Assembly (NCBI RefSeq): GCF_000585375.1
Contig: NZ_KK073874.1
Span: forward strand, 8,033,913-8,097,912
Source of the DNA: Cryptosporangium arvum DSM 44712
GTDB taxonomy: Bacteria > Actinomycetota > Actinomycetes > Mycobacteriales > Cryptosporangiaceae
Reading direction: 5' to 3'
Length of the DNA: 64,000 bases
Below, one piece after another: positions 8,455 to 16,865 of this stretch. The notes beneath the pieces are model-generated. The model was not told where the DNA came from, did not search any database, and was given only the letters and a program-made list of their open reading frames with translations. Position 1 is the stretch's first letter; every line of letters begins with the position of its first letter. The position numbers and the translations under genes are program-made.

Positions 8455-9390
8455 ATGAACCGGAGGATCAGGGCGTATCGCCGGGCGATGGCGGTAACGC
8501 TGGCGTTGGCGCTGGCTGCTGTTCCGGGGACGGCGTGCAGCGCCGAGGAACCTCCCCCGCCGCCGCCGTCCCCGCCGCGTCCCCAGGCGGTGAAGCCCTC
8601 GCTGCCGCCGGAGTTGCCGCTCGGAGGACGGCAGATCTTCCCGCGCTACCGGGTCGTCGCGTACTACGGCAGCACTGGCGGCGGCACGCTCGGCGTCCTC
8701 GGGGAGGAACCACCGGACCTGATCGTGCCGCGGTTGCGCGCGGCGGCCGCGCCGTTCGCCACCCCCGAGCGGCCGGTGCAGATCGCGTTCGAGCTCATCG
8801 TCCGGATCGCCGACCGGAAGCCCGGGAAGAACCGCGTCTACAGCCACAGCATCAAGCCGGCGGTGATCCGCCGGTACATCGAGGCCGCCGAGAAGGCGAA
8901 GGCGCTCGTCATCCTCGACATCCAGCCGGGCCGCCTGAACTTCCTCGACGCGATCAAGCCCTACCGGTGGGCGCTCGAGCACCCGAACGTCGGGATCGCG
9001 CTCGACCCGGAGTGGCGGGTCGCCTGGAACGAGGTACCCGGCGAGGTGGTGGGGCGGGCTTCGGCGGCCGAGATCAACGCGGCCTCCGCATACGTCTCGG
9101 AGCTCACCCGGGCCGAGCAACTGCCCGAGAAGTTGTTCCTGCTCCACCAGTTCCGGCGGGCGATGCTGCCCGACGTCGAGAAGATCGTGCCGCGGCCGGG
9201 ACTGGTGATGGTGCAGCACGTCGACGGTTTCGGGACCCGGCGGGAGAAGGACGCGACGTACGCCGCGGTGCGGCGCCCCGCCCAGTTCAAGCTCGGTTAC
9301 AAGCTCTTCTACGACGAGGACGTCGACCCGTACCGACCCGCCGAGGTCCTGGCCTTCACCCATCCCCCGGACTACATCAGCTATCAGTGA
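8455..9390 (+). CDS. Putative exported or lipoprotein of unknown function
   Basis: The 311-residue protein begins with a basic, hydrophobic leader (MNRRIRAYRRAMAVTLALAL) ending in VPGTAC at C28, which is a plausible but imperfect lipobox, followed by a proline-rich linker (eight of ten residues Pro). The rest alternates strand and helix segments such as FELIVRIAD, ALVILDIQPG, VGIALDPEW, LPEKLFLLHQF and PGLVMVQHVDGFG. This ordering, with acidic residues at strand ends, looks like a TIM barrel of glycoside-hydrolase or lipoprotein type. A catalytic pair cannot be assigned with confidence. It overlaps the end of the convergent ATPase gene by seven bases. Family unknown to me. Confidence 0.75.
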   Translation: MNRRIRAYRRAMAVTLALALAAVPGTACSAEEPPPPPPSPPRPQAVKPSLPPELPLGGRQIFPRYRVVAYYGSTGGGTLGVLGEEPPDLIVPRLRAAAAPFATPERPVQIAFELIVRIADRKPGKNRVYSHSIKPAVIRRYIEAAEKAKALVILDIQPGRLNFLDAIKPYRWALEHPNVGIALDPEWRVAWNEVPGEVVGRASAAEINAASAYVSELTRAEQLPEKLFLLHQFRRAMLPDVEKIVPRPGLVMVQHVDGFGTRREKDATYAAVRRPAQFKLGYKLFYDEDVDPYRPAEVLAFTHPPDYISYQ

Positions 9391-12300
9391 GCCGGGCGCC
9401 CACGCTCGATCTCGCGCCGCCTCGATGGCATCTGGTTGCCTGCGCCCCAGCCGAGCACCTGCACGGTGGTGGTGGTCGAGGTGAGCGCGCGTTTCGCGTT
9501 GCGCTCGTCGGACTCCAGGCGCGCGTGCGCCCGGTCGCGGATCTTCGTGACCGCGAGCATCAGCGTCTCGTCGCGGCCGGGGCCGATCCCGGTCATCAGC
9601 TCCACTGCCTGGTCCGCCGCCGACACCGCGTCCTCGAGCCGCCCGACCGCCGCCATCGTGGTGCTCGCCGCGGCCAGCGACCGGGCCAGGTCGGGCAGGT
9701 GCGGCTCCGGGTCCAGGTCGGCGAGCCCGCTACGGATGTCCACGGCCTCGGCCACCGGGGACAGCGCCTCGATCGGCCGCGACAGCCGCACCAGGCGGTT
9801 GGCCAGGTTGTGCAGCGACAGCGCCAGCTCCGGCAGGTAGCCCTCACCGACGGTGTCCACGAGCCGCCGGTAGACCGCGACGGCCTCCTCGACCGGCTCC
9901 AGCGCCTCCTCCATCCGACCGGCCTCGGCCAGCCGGATCCCCAGGTTGTTCAGCGACGCCGCGAGGTTGGGCAGGTACTCCAGCGAGTTCGACGCGACGA
10001 GCCGCCGGTACACCGCGACGGCCTCCTCGGCCGGCTGCAGGGCGTCCGCGGACCGCCCGGTCTCGGCCAGCCGGTTGCCGAGGTTGTTGAGCGCGAGCGC
10101 CAGCTGGGGCAGGTGTCCCACCGAGTCGGCGGCCACCAGCCGCCGGTACACCACGACGGCCTCCTCGGCGGGCTCGATCGACTCCTCCCAGCGCTCCAGA
10201 TCGGCCAGGCTGATCGACAGGTTCGTCAGCGAGAACGCAAGTTCGGGCTGGTAGGTCGCCCGGTTGAGCACCGAGAGCCGGCGGCAGACCGCCACCGCCT
10301 CCTCGACCGGATCCAACGCTTCCTCCCGCCGGCCGACGTCGGTGAGCCGGATGCCGAGCGTGTTCAGCGAGGTCGCCAGCTCGGGCAGGTACGCGACCGA
10401 GTCCTGGGCGGCCAGCCGCCGGTAGGCCACCACGGCTTCCTCCGCGGGCGGCAGCGCCTCGCCCGGGCGCCCGGCCTCGGCCAGCGCGGTGCCGAGCAGG
10501 TCCAGCGACATCGCCAGGTCGGGCAGGTACGACGGGTCGGCGACGGCGAGCCGCCGCTGCACCGCGACCGCGTCCTCGGCCGGGGCCAGCGCGTCCTCGA
10601 CCCGGCCCAGCGCCGAGAGCCGGATGCCCAGGTTGTTCAGGCAGCGCGCGTACTCGCTCAGCTCGGCCGCCTGCGGATCGGCGCCCGGACGCGCGGCCGC
10701 GACCAGCCGCTCCGACACCGCGGCCGCGATCGCGGCCCGGCTGGGCGTGAACCCGACCGACAGCACCAACGAGTCCAGTTGGCGCACGGTCTCCAGCGGC
10801 ATCTCGCGCGCGCCGATCAGGTCGGTGATCACCTTCGTGTACCGCGTGGGCGCCAGCAGCACGAGCGGCACCGCGTAGCGCCCCGGCGCGGTACGCAGCA
10901 GCCACGGCAGCGACACGCTGATCCGGTTCTTCGCCCGTTCCTGCCGCCGCGACGGGGTCGGCGCGGACAGGCACCGGATCAGCGTCGTGGCCGCGTGCAG
11001 CGCGGCGAGCGGGTCGGCGTCACCGGCGATGCTGGAGACGACCGCCGACCACTCCGGGTCGGCCAGGCTCCCGGCCAGGTCCAGCAGGTGTGCGTCGGCC
11101 AGCCGCGCCGGACGCGGCGACGACCAGCCCTGCTCGGCGGTTCCCCGGTAGAGCCGGGCCAGCGCGACCGCGACCTCGGACCGGCGGTCGGCCGGCACCT
11201 GCCAGGGCGCGGGCACCGACCGCAGCGCCCGCACGGCCGCTTCCGGCGTGGCCGCAGGCAGCAGGCTCACCACGGCCATCGCCCAGTCGCGCTGACCGTC
11301 CTCGATCCCGCAGCCGGCCGCGGCCAGCACCGCGGACACCTGCCGCCGCTCGTAGGCCAGCACCGCGGCGACGGGATCAGGGCCCCCGCCGTCACGCCGG
11401 GTGTGGCGACGCAGCGACGGCGCGGTGGCGTCCAGGACACGCAGGGCGGCGTCGGCGTAGAAGTCGAGCGTCGTCGCCCAGAGACCGGCGGGCGCCGGGA
11501 ACGTGAGCCGCTCCAGGTCGACGCGCGGAAGCACCCCGTCGGCCACCGCCCGGTTCGCGAACGCGGCCACAGCACCGCGCCACACCGCGTCGGACGCCTG
11601 CGGGCCGAGCTGCTGGGGTAGCGGCGGCAGCCAGACCGGGGCCGGCGCCACCCACGAACGCAGCCGATGGGCGTCGGAGAGATCGGTGAACCACCCCTCG
11701 GGCGACCGGGCGAGCAACAGCACCCGGATCCAGGCCGCGGCGTCGTACTCGTCGATCGTGGAGAGCAGTTCGCCGACCAGCGGGCCGACCGACTCGGCCT
11801 GGTCGACGACGAGCAGCGTCGGCGTGCGCAGCTCGACGATCGCGCGGATCCCCGCGATGATCTCCGGAGCCCGGCGCAGCTGCTGCTCCCACTCGGCCTG
11901 GTCGGGGCCGCTCAGCTCCAGCTCGGTCGGGCCGGTCGTGCGCCAGGCCGCCGGCGGCAGGTCCACGAACCCGGCCAGCCAGCCCTGGGCCTCCAGCGCG
12001 GAGCAGATCTGCTGCGCGGCGTGCGTCTTGCCCTGGCCGCCGGCTCCGCACAGCAGCCGCAGCACCGGGCCGCGGTCGGCCTGGGTCGCCCACGCGACCA
12101 GCTCGTCGACCTCGGGGCGGGGCTCGGTCGGCACGATGCCCGCCTCCGGGCGCAGCCACTCCGACGCCAACCCGACCGGGACGAAACCGAACGGCTCGAA
12201 CAGCAGGTCGCGCACCTCGGCGATCGAGGTCGGCACCGGGAGCGGCGCCCGGACCCGGTCACGCAGGTCGTCGTAGTAGTGGGGCTCCGCGAGCACCGGC

Positions 12301-12839
12301 AGGTTGTCGGGCTCGTCGGCGCTGGGACCGGCCTCGATCGCCAGCAACCCGCCGTAGCCGGCCACGCCACCGGCGCCGTACTCGGATCCGCCGTATCGGG
12401 ACCCGCCGTACTGAGGCCCGCCGTACTGAGGCTCGCCGTACTGGGGCCCGCCGTAGTGAGGCTCGCCGTAGTGAGAACCGCCGTGGTGAGGCTCGCCGTA
12501 CTCGGGCCCGTAGTTCGGGCCGGCGTAGTAGCCGGTGTCGTAGTCCTGGTAGCCGCGCCCGCCGTTCGGCCCGTAGGGCGCACCCGGGTCGTACGCGGAC
12601 ACCGAGCCGAGGCCGGACTCGTACGGGTCGTACGCCGGTGAGCCGGGGCCGTGGCCGGGCGGGCCGTGGTAGGCCGCCTCGAACGAATCGCGCTCGTCGC
12701 CGAACCCGTAGCGGTCGGGCGCTCCGTACCCCAGTTCTCCCCCGTACCCGGGAGCCGGTCGCTCCGCCGGTTTTTCGATGCCTTCGGACCGGATGTCTAC
12801 TTCCACCCAGCCGCGCGATGCCCGCCGAGCATCAGCCAC
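9384..12839 (-). CDS. STAND-type ATPase with low-complexity N-terminus and TPR array
   Basis: This large protein (1151 residues) has three parts. Residues ~30-165 are Gly/Tyr/Pro-rich with pentapeptide repeats of the form G[EG][PS]xY. Residues ~205-400 are a P-loop NTPase of the STAND/AAA class: Walker A GAGGQGKT (265-272), Walker B LLVVD (342-346) and a possible sensor strand VLLLARSPEGWF. Residues ~410-720 are helical and unassigned. Residues ~725-1090 are a TPR array whose inner six units are each exactly 46 residues (NLGIRLAEAGRMEEALEPVE and variants). STAND proteins act as signal-gated switches that oligomerise when their repeat domain senses a ligand; whether this one serves defence, development or transcription is unknown. 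The start is uncertain (GTG at 12839). It is divergent from a methyltransferase gene. Confidence 0.85.
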   Translation of the reverse strand: MADARRASRGWVEVDIRSEGIEKPAERPAPGYGGELGYGAPDRYGFGDERDSFEAAYHGPPGHGPGSPAYDPYESGLGSVSAYDPGAPYGPNGGRGYQDYDTGYYAGPNYGPEYGEPHHGGSHYGEPHYGGPQYGEPQYGGPQYGGSRYGGSEYGAGGVAGYGGLLAIEAGPSADEPDNLPVLAEPHYYDDLRDRVRAPLPVPTSIAEVRDLLFEPFGFVPVGLASEWLRPEAGIVPTEPRPEVDELVAWATQADRGPVLRLLCGAGGQGKTHAAQQICSALEAQGWLAGFVDLPPAAWRTTGPTELELSGPDQAEWEQQLRRAPEIIAGIRAIVELRTPTLLVVDQAESVGPLVGELLSTIDEYDAAAWIRVLLLARSPEGWFTDLSDAHRLRSWVAPAPVWLPPLPQQLGPQASDAVWRGAVAAFANRAVADGVLPRVDLERLTFPAPAGLWATTLDFYADAALRVLDATAPSLRRHTRRDGGGPDPVAAVLAYERRQVSAVLAAAGCGIEDGQRDWAMAVVSLLPAATPEAAVRALRSVPAPWQVPADRRSEVAVALARLYRGTAEQGWSSPRPARLADAHLLDLAGSLADPEWSAVVSSIAGDADPLAALHAATTLIRCLSAPTPSRRQERAKNRISVSLPWLLRTAPGRYAVPLVLLAPTRYTKVITDLIGAREMPLETVRQLDSLVLSVGFTPSRAAIAAAVSERLVAAARPGADPQAAELSEYARCLNNLGIRLSALGRVEDALAPAEDAVAVQRRLAVADPSYLPDLAMSLDLLGTALAEAGRPGEALPPAEEAVVAYRRLAAQDSVAYLPELATSLNTLGIRLTDVGRREEALDPVEEAVAVCRRLSVLNRATYQPELAFSLTNLSISLADLERWEESIEPAEEAVVVYRRLVAADSVGHLPQLALALNNLGNRLAETGRSADALQPAEEAVAVYRRLVASNSLEYLPNLAASLNNLGIRLAEAGRMEEALEPVEEAVAVYRRLVDTVGEGYLPELALSLHNLANRLVRLSRPIEALSPVAEAVDIRSGLADLDPEPHLPDLARSLAAASTTMAAVGRLEDAVSAADQAVELMTGIGPGRDETLMLAVTKIRDRAHARLESDERNAKRALTSTTTTVQVLGWGAGNQMPSRRREIERGRPAH
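9702..10529 (-). repeat. Six 138-bp coding repeats (46-residue TPR units)
   Basis: Residues 771-1046 of the STAND ATPase split into six consecutive units of exactly 46 residues without indels. Each has the order (Y/H)xPxLAxSL, NLGxRLxxxG, RxxEALxPxE, EAVAVYRRL and a six-residue linker. A diverged half-matching unit lies on each side. The uniform length with diverged codons suggests old duplication followed by constraint on register rather than very recent expansion. Confidence 0.85.
12378..12497 (-). repeat. 15-bp coding repeats (Gly/Tyr pentapeptides)
   Basis: About eight consecutive pentapeptides of the type G[EG][PS]xY (residues ~115-154 of the ATPase) are encoded by near-identical 15-base units such as CCGCCGTACTGAGGC read on the plus strand. 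Such short repeats expand and contract by slippage, so length variation between strains is likely. Confidence 0.8.
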
Positions 12840-12973
12840 CGCAGGTTCCCATGCTGTTGCGGCTCCTTCGGCTCCCGATTACACAGCGACATCGTGAGCA
12901 CCGTCGCTCGCCACCCACCTCTGCCATCACGCCGTTGGGCCCGCCTCGGTTCAACGTGTGAAGATCTTCTTCC

Positions 12974-14155
12974 GTGGAGATTTCGGACGTCGAGGCGCTG
13001 AGGTCCGCGGCGGGTGTGGCCGCGCTGGCGGACGCGGCGGCGGACGGTGATCCGCTGGTGCTCGCCACCCGGCTCCGCGCCGCCGGGCACCACCCCCACC
13101 TGGTCTCGCTGGCGCTCACCCAGCAGCGGCTACGCCGCTCGGCCGCGACCAAGCTCGGGTCCGACGCTGCCGCCATGTTGTTCACCCCCGACGCCGTCGA
13201 GCAGGCCACCCGCGCGAGCGTGGCCGAGCGCCGGGCGGCCCGGCTGGCCGGGAGCGGCGCGACGCGCGTCGTCGATCTGGGCTGCGGCGCCGGGTCCGAT
13301 CTGATCGCGCTGGCCCGCGCCGGCCTGGACGTCACCGGGGTGGAGCGCGACCCGGTCACCGCGGCGGTGGCGGCCGCGAACGTGGAAGCGCTGGGGTTCG
13401 CCGACCGGGCCCGGGTGATCTGCGCGGACGCGACGTCGGTGGAGCTCGACGGGTACGACGCCGCGTTCTGCGATCCGGCGCGCCGGGCCGGAGGCCGCCG
13501 GGTGTTCGACCCGGACGCGTACTCGCCGCCGTGGTCGTTCCTGCTGTCGGTCGCCTCGCGCGTCCCGCGGACCGCGGTGAAGGTCGCGCCGGGCCTCGAC
13601 CACGACCGGATCCCGCCCGGTGCGGAGGCGGAGTGGGTGTCCGAACGCGGCGCCGTGCTGGAGGCCGCGTTGTGGTTCGGCCCACTCGCGCGGACGCCCC
13701 GGCGTGCGTCGGTGCTGCCGGCCGAGATCACCGGTAGCGGAACCCGGGAGGCCCCGGTCGGGGAGATCGGGCGGTATCTCTACGACCCCGACGGTGCCGT
13801 GATCCGGGCCCACCTCGTGGCTGAGCTCGCGGACCGGATCGACGGGCGGCTGCTCGATCCGGCAATCGCCTACCTCACGACCGACTCGCCCGCGGACACC
13901 CCGTTCGCCCGGGGCTACCGCGTCGAACACGTGATGCCGTTCGGCGTGAAACGGCTCCGGGCCGAGCTGGCCCGCCGCGGTGTCGGCCGGTTGGAGATCA
14001 AGAAGCGCGGGACGGCGGTGACGCCGGAGCAGCTGCGCCCGCAGCTCAAGCTCCACGGCCCCGGCGAGGCGACGCTCGTCCTGACCCGGGTGGGCGCCGC
14101 CCCGCTCGCGGTGATCTGCTCTCAGCTCACGGTCTCGACGAACAACCCGGCGTAG
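12974..14155 (+). CDS. Class I SAM-dependent methyltransferase with THUMP-like C-terminal domain
   Basis: The 393-residue protein has a helical N-terminal domain (1-95), a Rossmann methyltransferase domain with motif I VVDLGCGAGSDLIALA (~100-115) and acidic loop VTGVERDP, the NPPY-equivalent position FCDPARR, and a C-terminal part (~300-390) that matches the THUMP-like domain found in this actinobacterial family (FGVKRLRAELARRGVGRLEIKKRG). RNA is the likely substrate class because of that domain, but the target base is unknown. The start is the GTG at 12974. Its 3' end overlaps the convergent nucleoside hydrolase gene by 34 bases, the longest tail-to-tail overlap in the window. Confidence 0.85.
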   Translation: MEISDVEALRSAAGVAALADAAADGDPLVLATRLRAAGHHPHLVSLALTQQRLRRSAATKLGSDAAAMLFTPDAVEQATRASVAERRAARLAGSGATRVVDLGCGAGSDLIALARAGLDVTGVERDPVTAAVAAANVEALGFADRARVICADATSVELDGYDAAFCDPARRAGGRRVFDPDAYSPPWSFLLSVASRVPRTAVKVAPGLDHDRIPPGAEAEWVSERGAVLEAALWFGPLARTPRRASVLPAEITGSGTREAPVGEIGRYLYDPDGAVIRAHLVAELADRIDGRLLDPAIAYLTTDSPADTPFARGYRVEHVMPFGVKRLRAELARRGVGRLEIKKRGTAVTPEQLRPQLKLHGPGEATLVLTRVGAAPLAVICSQLTVSTNNPA

Positions 14156-15096
14156 CGGGCGGCGTCGACGCCCAGGGCCACGTCCGCGACGGGCGCGGGG
14201 TGGCCGCGGTGCGGGTCCCAGTCCTTGTCGCTCTCCGCCCGCCGGTCGACGACCGTGCAGCCCCGGGTGTAGCGCCCGTCGAGCTCGACGCGCACCGGGA
14301 GCGCCTCGGTGGTCAGGCCGTCGGGCGCGACGACCGCGGCGACCGCACCGGCGTCGCCGATCTCGGCCGAGTCCAGTTCGCCGTTCATCCGGAACAGCAG
14401 GAGCTGACCGGCCAGCCGGGCGGACGGCACGTCGGACGCGGCCAGCGCGGTGGCGTCGGCCCGGGACACCCGGACCGAGTAGAAGACGTCGAGCCCGTAC
14501 ATCGTGACCGGAACGCCGGCGCCGAACACGATCGCGGCCGCCTCCGGGTCGGCGAAGACGTTGAACTCGGCCGCGGCGGTGACGTTGCCGCCGTTCACCG
14601 CGCCGCCCATCAGCACGATCCGCTCGATCTTCGGCCGCACCTCCGGGTAGGTGCGCAGCAGCAGCGCGATGTTCGTCATCGGGGCCAGCGGCACCAGCGT
14701 GATCGGGGTCTCGGCACCGAGCAGCAGGTCACGGAGCAGCTCGACGGCCGGCCGCCGGTCGAGCGGGCGCGTGGATTCGGGCAGGTCGACCTCGGCCAGC
14801 CCGTCGGCGCCGTGGACGTGTTCGGCCGTCTGGGTGGCGTCGGGTTCGGCCAGGTGCGGAGGATCCAGCAGCGGACGCCGGGCCCCGGCCGCGACCGGCA
14901 GGTCGAGCGGCGCCCCGGCGGCGTCGAGCACGCGCAGGGTGTTGCGCACGACCGGTTCCAGACCGGTGTTGCCGGCCACGCACGTGACCCCGCGCAGGTC
15001 GAGCGCCGGCGACTTCACCGCGAGCAGGAGCGCGAGCGCGTCGTCGACGCCGGTGTCGACGTCGAGGATCACCGGTCGACCGGAGAGAAGTCCCAT
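14122..15096 (-). CDS. Nucleoside hydrolase (IunH/RihA family)
   Basis: This 324-residue protein cleaves the N-glycosidic bond of nucleosides for salvage. The N-terminal motif [18 protein letters not shown] carries the DxDxxxDD cluster that binds calcium and the ribose. VLMGGAVNGGNVTAAAEFNVFADPEAA is the second signature, with the asparagine and aspartate that close the site. I chose the ATG at 15096 because conservation begins at GRPVILDVD; the frame runs 79 codons further upstream through the preceding genes. It is the last gene of the tsaB-rimI-tsaD-ABM operon and overlaps the ABM gene by 28 bases. Nucleoside specificity (purine or pyrimidine) cannot be read from the sequence. Confidence 0.93.
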   Translation of the reverse strand: MGLLSGRPVILDVDTGVDDALALLLAVKSPALDLRGVTCVAGNTGLEPVVRNTLRVLDAAGAPLDLPVAAGARRPLLDPPHLAEPDATQTAEHVHGADGLAEVDLPESTRPLDRRPAVELLRDLLLGAETPITLVPLAPMTNIALLLRTYPEVRPKIERIVLMGGAVNGGNVTAAAEFNVFADPEAAAIVFGAGVPVTMYGLDVFYSVRVSRADATALAASDVPSARLAGQLLLFRMNGELDSAEIGDAGAVAAVVAPDGLTTEALPVRVELDGRYTRGCTVVDRRAESDKDWDPHRGHPAPVADVALGVDAARYAGLFVETVS

Positions 15097-15323
15097 GAGT
15101 GCGCCTCCCGTCGGAGCCAGTGTTTCGGGGGGTCGGCGAGCGCGACCGGCTCCGCGCGCCAGCGCGAGATCACCACGAGCCGGTTGTCGGCGGACGTGAA
15201 GACCTCGGAGCTGACGTGGCCCATCTTCCGCTCGAGCTCGGGCACGGCCACCGCACACGCCCAGTCGACGAGATCCTGGTGGGCCTCGGGGTGGGCCGCC
15301 ATCTCGACCATCCGCACGATCAT
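15069..15323 (-). CDS. Small antibiotic-biosynthesis-monooxygenase-like protein
   Basis: This 84-residue protein looks like a single ABM-type ferredoxin-like fold: strand [21 protein letters not shown], a helix, then [18 protein letters not shown] as the central strand pair. The ATG at 15323 overlaps the tsaD stop as ATGA, implying translational coupling, and the 3' end runs 28 bases into the nucleoside hydrolase. ABM-fold proteins form dimers and include heme-degrading, quinol-oxidising and structural members; nothing visible selects one. Its place inside the tsaD operon is unexplained. Confidence 0.65.
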   Translation of the reverse strand: MIVRMVEMAAHPEAHQDLVDWACAVAVPELERKMGHVSSEVFTSADNRLVVISRWRAEPVALADPPKHWLRREAHSWDFSPVDR

Positions 15324-16393
15324 CGCGGCGCACCCACCTCGTGTGCGGCCATGACCACCTCGGTGACCGGCAACGACGAGTCGGCCGGCAGGTCGAGCGG
15401 CGACGGCGCGACCCCGGCGGCGACCAGCCGCGAGCCGAGCGCGGCGACCATCGCCCCGTTGTCGGTGCACAGCTTCGGGCGCGGCACGCGGAGCTGGACG
15501 CCGGCCGCGGCGCACCGGTCGGCCGCCAGCGACCGCAGCCGCGAGTTCGCCGCCACTCCCCCGCCGATCAGCAGCGTCTCGACCCCGTGCCGTTTGCACG
15601 CGTCGATCGCCTTCGCGGTGAGCACGTCGGCCACCGCCTCCTGGAACGACGCCGCGACGTCGGCCACCGGAACCGGCTCGCCGTTGCGCTGCCGGGTCTC
15701 CACCCAGCGCGCGACCGCGGTCTTCAGGCCGGAGAACGAGAAGTCGAACCGGTGCTCGGCGTGGTCGCGCGGGCCGGTCAGCCCCCGCGGGAACGCGATC
15801 GCGGCCGCGTCGCCGTCGCGGGCGGCCCTGTCGATCGGCGGGCCGCCGGGGAACGGCAGGCCGAGTACCCGGGCGACCTTGTCGAACGCCTCGCCGGCCG
15901 CGTCGTCGATCGTGGCGCCGAGCGCTTCGACGTCACCGGTCAGGTCGTCGACGAGCAGGAGCGAGGAGTGGCCGCCGGAGACGAGCATCGCGATCGCGGG
16001 CTCGGGCAGCGGGCCGTGCTCCAGCGTGTCGACCGCGACGTGGGCGGCGAGGTGGTTGACGCCGTACAGCGGCTTGTCCAGGGCCACCGCGTAGGCTTTC
16101 GCCGCCGCGACGCCGACCAGCAGTGCCCCGGCGAGCCCGGGACCGGCGGTCACCGCGATCGCGTCGACGTCGGCGAGCGTCACGTTCGCGTCGGCGAGGG
16201 CGCGGTGCACGGTGGGCACCATCGCCTCCAGGTGCGCGCGGCTGGCCACCTCGGGCACCACCCCGCCGAACCGCGCGTGCTGATCGACGCTCGACGCGAC
16301 GGCGTCGGCCAGCAGCTCGTAGCCGCGGACGATGCCGACGCCGGTCTCGTCGCAGGACGTCTCGATGCCGAGCACCAATGGCTCGTCAGTCAT
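15320..16393 (-). CDS. tsaD: tRNA N6-adenosine threonylcarbamoyltransferase TsaD
   Basis: TsaD transfers the threonylcarbamoyl group to A37 of ANN-decoding tRNAs. The 357-residue protein opens [17 protein letters not shown] (phosphate-1 motif of the ASKHA fold) and carries the metal-binding histidines HLAAH near residue 115-120 (in [17 protein letters not shown]). [12 protein letters not shown] and [14 protein letters not shown] are further signatures. It acts in the cytosol with TsaB and TsaE, both encoded in this window (16862 and 22773). The ATG at 16393 overlaps the end of rimI by eight bases. Gene order tsaB-rimI-tsaD is conserved in actinobacteria. Confidence 0.98.
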   Translation of the reverse strand: MTDEPLVLGIETSCDETGVGIVRGYELLADAVASSVDQHARFGGVVPEVASRAHLEAMVPTVHRALADANVTLADVDAIAVTAGPGLAGALLVGVAAAKAYAVALDKPLYGVNHLAAHVAVDTLEHGPLPEPAIAMLVSGGHSSLLLVDDLTGDVEALGATIDDAAGEAFDKVARVLGLPFPGGPPIDRAARDGDAAAIAFPRGLTGPRDHAEHRFDFSFSGLKTAVARWVETRQRNGEPVPVADVAASFQEAVADVLTAKAIDACKRHGVETLLIGGGVAANSRLRSLAADRCAAAGVQLRVPRPKLCTDNGAMVAALGSRLVAAGVAPSPLDLPADSSLPVTEVVMAAHEVGAPR

Positions 16394-16865
16394 TCGCTCT
16401 CCCTGGTGCTTCCAAGCGCATCACGATCGCGTCGGCGCCGCTCGGCTGGTAGTAGCCGCGGCGCAGGCCGATGGCCTCGAACCCGCGGCGGGTGTAGAGC
16501 CGCTGGGCCGGTGCGTTGTCCGCGCGGACCTCGAGCAGCACCTGCCGGGCGTCGCGCCGGGTGGCCTCGGTGAGCAGTTCGTCGAGCAGCCGCGCGCCCA
16601 GGCCGTGCCCCTGCCGGTCGCGCCGCACCGCGATGTTCTGCACCCAGGCGTCGTCGGGGCCGTAGACGCACAGCCCGGCGTACCCGACCACGTCGTCGCC
16701 CTCGAGCGCGACGCGGTACCAGCGGGTGTCGGCCTGGGCCAGTTCGGACCAGAACATGCCCGGCGACCATTCCTCGTCGCCGAACAGGTCACGTTCGATC
16801 GGGCCGACGGCCTCGATGTGCCACCAGCGCATCGGCGCGGTGACCGACTGCACCACTCCGGTCAC
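16386..16865 (-). CDS. rimI: Ribosomal-protein-alanine N-acetyltransferase RimI (GNAT)
   Basis: The 159-residue GNAT enzyme carries the acetyl-CoA pyrophosphate loop [17 protein letters not shown] and the following [16 protein letters not shown] segment typical of RimI, which acetylates the N-terminus of ribosomal protein S18. The start ATG at 16865 overlaps the tsaB stop by four bases; an internal ATG at residue 12 (MRWWHIEAV) is a possible alternative because conservation begins there. Fused or adjacent rimI is common in tsaB-tsaD loci. Broader N-terminal acetylation has been reported for mycobacterial RimI. Confidence 0.92.
   Translation of the reverse strand: MTGVVQSVTAPMRWWHIEAVGPIERDLFGDEEWSPGMFWSELAQADTRWYRVALEGDDVVGYAGLCVYGPDDAWVQNIAVRRDRQGHGLGARLLDELLTEATRRDARQVLLEVRADNAPAQRLYTRRGFEAIGLRRGYYQPSGADAIVMRLEAPGRAND

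Noticed and set aside
9702-10529. 138-bp direct repeats as a possible mobile or satellite element
   Set aside because: They are coding TPR units with diverged codons inside one gene.
8535-11621. 1028-codon open frame on the plus strand overlapping the lipoprotein-like gene and running opposite the ATPase
   Set aside because: It shifts from an alternative frame of the first gene into antisense of the second, has no recognisable domain, and the opposite strand encodes clear P-loop and TPR motifs.
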